A stretch of DNA of 6,280 bases from an uncultured Flavobacteriales bacterium (GTDB taxonomy: Bacteria > Bacteroidota > Bacteroidia > Flavobacteriales_E > Vicingaceae): positions 1 to 6,280 of the forward strand of contig CALALS010000227.1 in the NCBI GenBank assembly GCA_937925525.1. Reading direction: 5' to 3'. Positions within the stretch are counted from its first letter, which is position 1. Every line of letters begins with the position of its first letter. Under the pieces are notes generated by a model, which had not been told where the DNA came from, searched no databases, and saw only the letters and a list, made by a program, of their open reading frames with translations. This document shows positions 6,265 through 6,280 of the stretch, piece after piece. The position numbers and the translations under genes are program-made.

Positions 6265-6280
6265 ATGAAAACGAATAACA
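6265..6280 (+). CDS. Possible 5' end of a divergent gene, cut by the window edge
   Basis: ATG at 6265 opens a + strand frame reading MKTNN before the window ends. An N-terminus beginning Met-Lys-Thr-Asn is compatible with the start of a signal peptide, and the 115-nt divergent spacing from the thioredoxin start is normal for two genes transcribed apart. The nearby ATG at 6260 is followed at once by an in-frame TGA and is not usable. Only five codons are visible, so the product cannot be named and the gene itself is uncertain. Confidence 0.35.

Noticed and set aside
1..6280. A novel defence, mobile or RNA-based system
   Set aside because: No repeats, recombinase, nuclease, toxin-antitoxin pair, RNA structure or compositional break is seen. 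The content is a biotin operon and an envelope gene cluster.

Overview
The window is AT-rich (roughly one third G+C by eye) and looks like a chromosomal piece of a Bacteroidota genome. This rests on four observations: a DUF4369/TlpA-type secreted thioredoxin, small lipoprotein and TPR genes of Bacteroidota style, start sites without a purine-rich Shine-Dalgarno box, and a TAnnTTTG-like promoter element. The genus cannot be read from the sequence. There are no RNA genes, insertion sequences, CRISPR arrays or large repeats.

Positions 1-3412 (+ strand) hold a compact biotin operon in the order bioB (3' part only), bioF, bioD, bioA. The spacings are 4 nt, a 4-nt ATGA overlap and a 4-nt TTGA overlap, so the genes are probably co-transcribed and translationally coupled. 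BioF makes KAPA from a pimeloyl thioester and alanine. BioA aminates it to DAPA, BioD closes the ureido ring to dethiobiotin, and BioB inserts sulfur. The four enzymes cover the whole late pathway. No pimelate-forming gene (bioC, bioH, bioG or bioW) lies in the window, and none can directly follow bioA on this strand because a convergent gene begins there.

Positions 3413-6149 (- strand) hold three genes for exported proteins. A 467-aa TlpA-like thioredoxin with WCGPC is followed, with a 1-nt TAATG overlap, by a small lipoprotein of unknown function. After a 116-nt gap comes a secreted TPR-like protein with an acidic tail. The TPR gene converges on bioA with no intergenic base: the two stop codons touch.

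Positions 6150-6280 are an AT-rich divergent promoter region with a candidate -7 element for the thioredoxin gene. A possible start of another + strand gene lies at the very edge.

The window is largely conventional. I see no convincing new system. The points most worth a second look are the TTG starts with stop/start overlap in the bio operon, the Tyr-to-Phe change in the BioA active site, the zero-gap convergent junction, and the thioredoxin/lipoprotein/TPR cluster, in which the TPR protein's only two cysteines form a CX3C pair.
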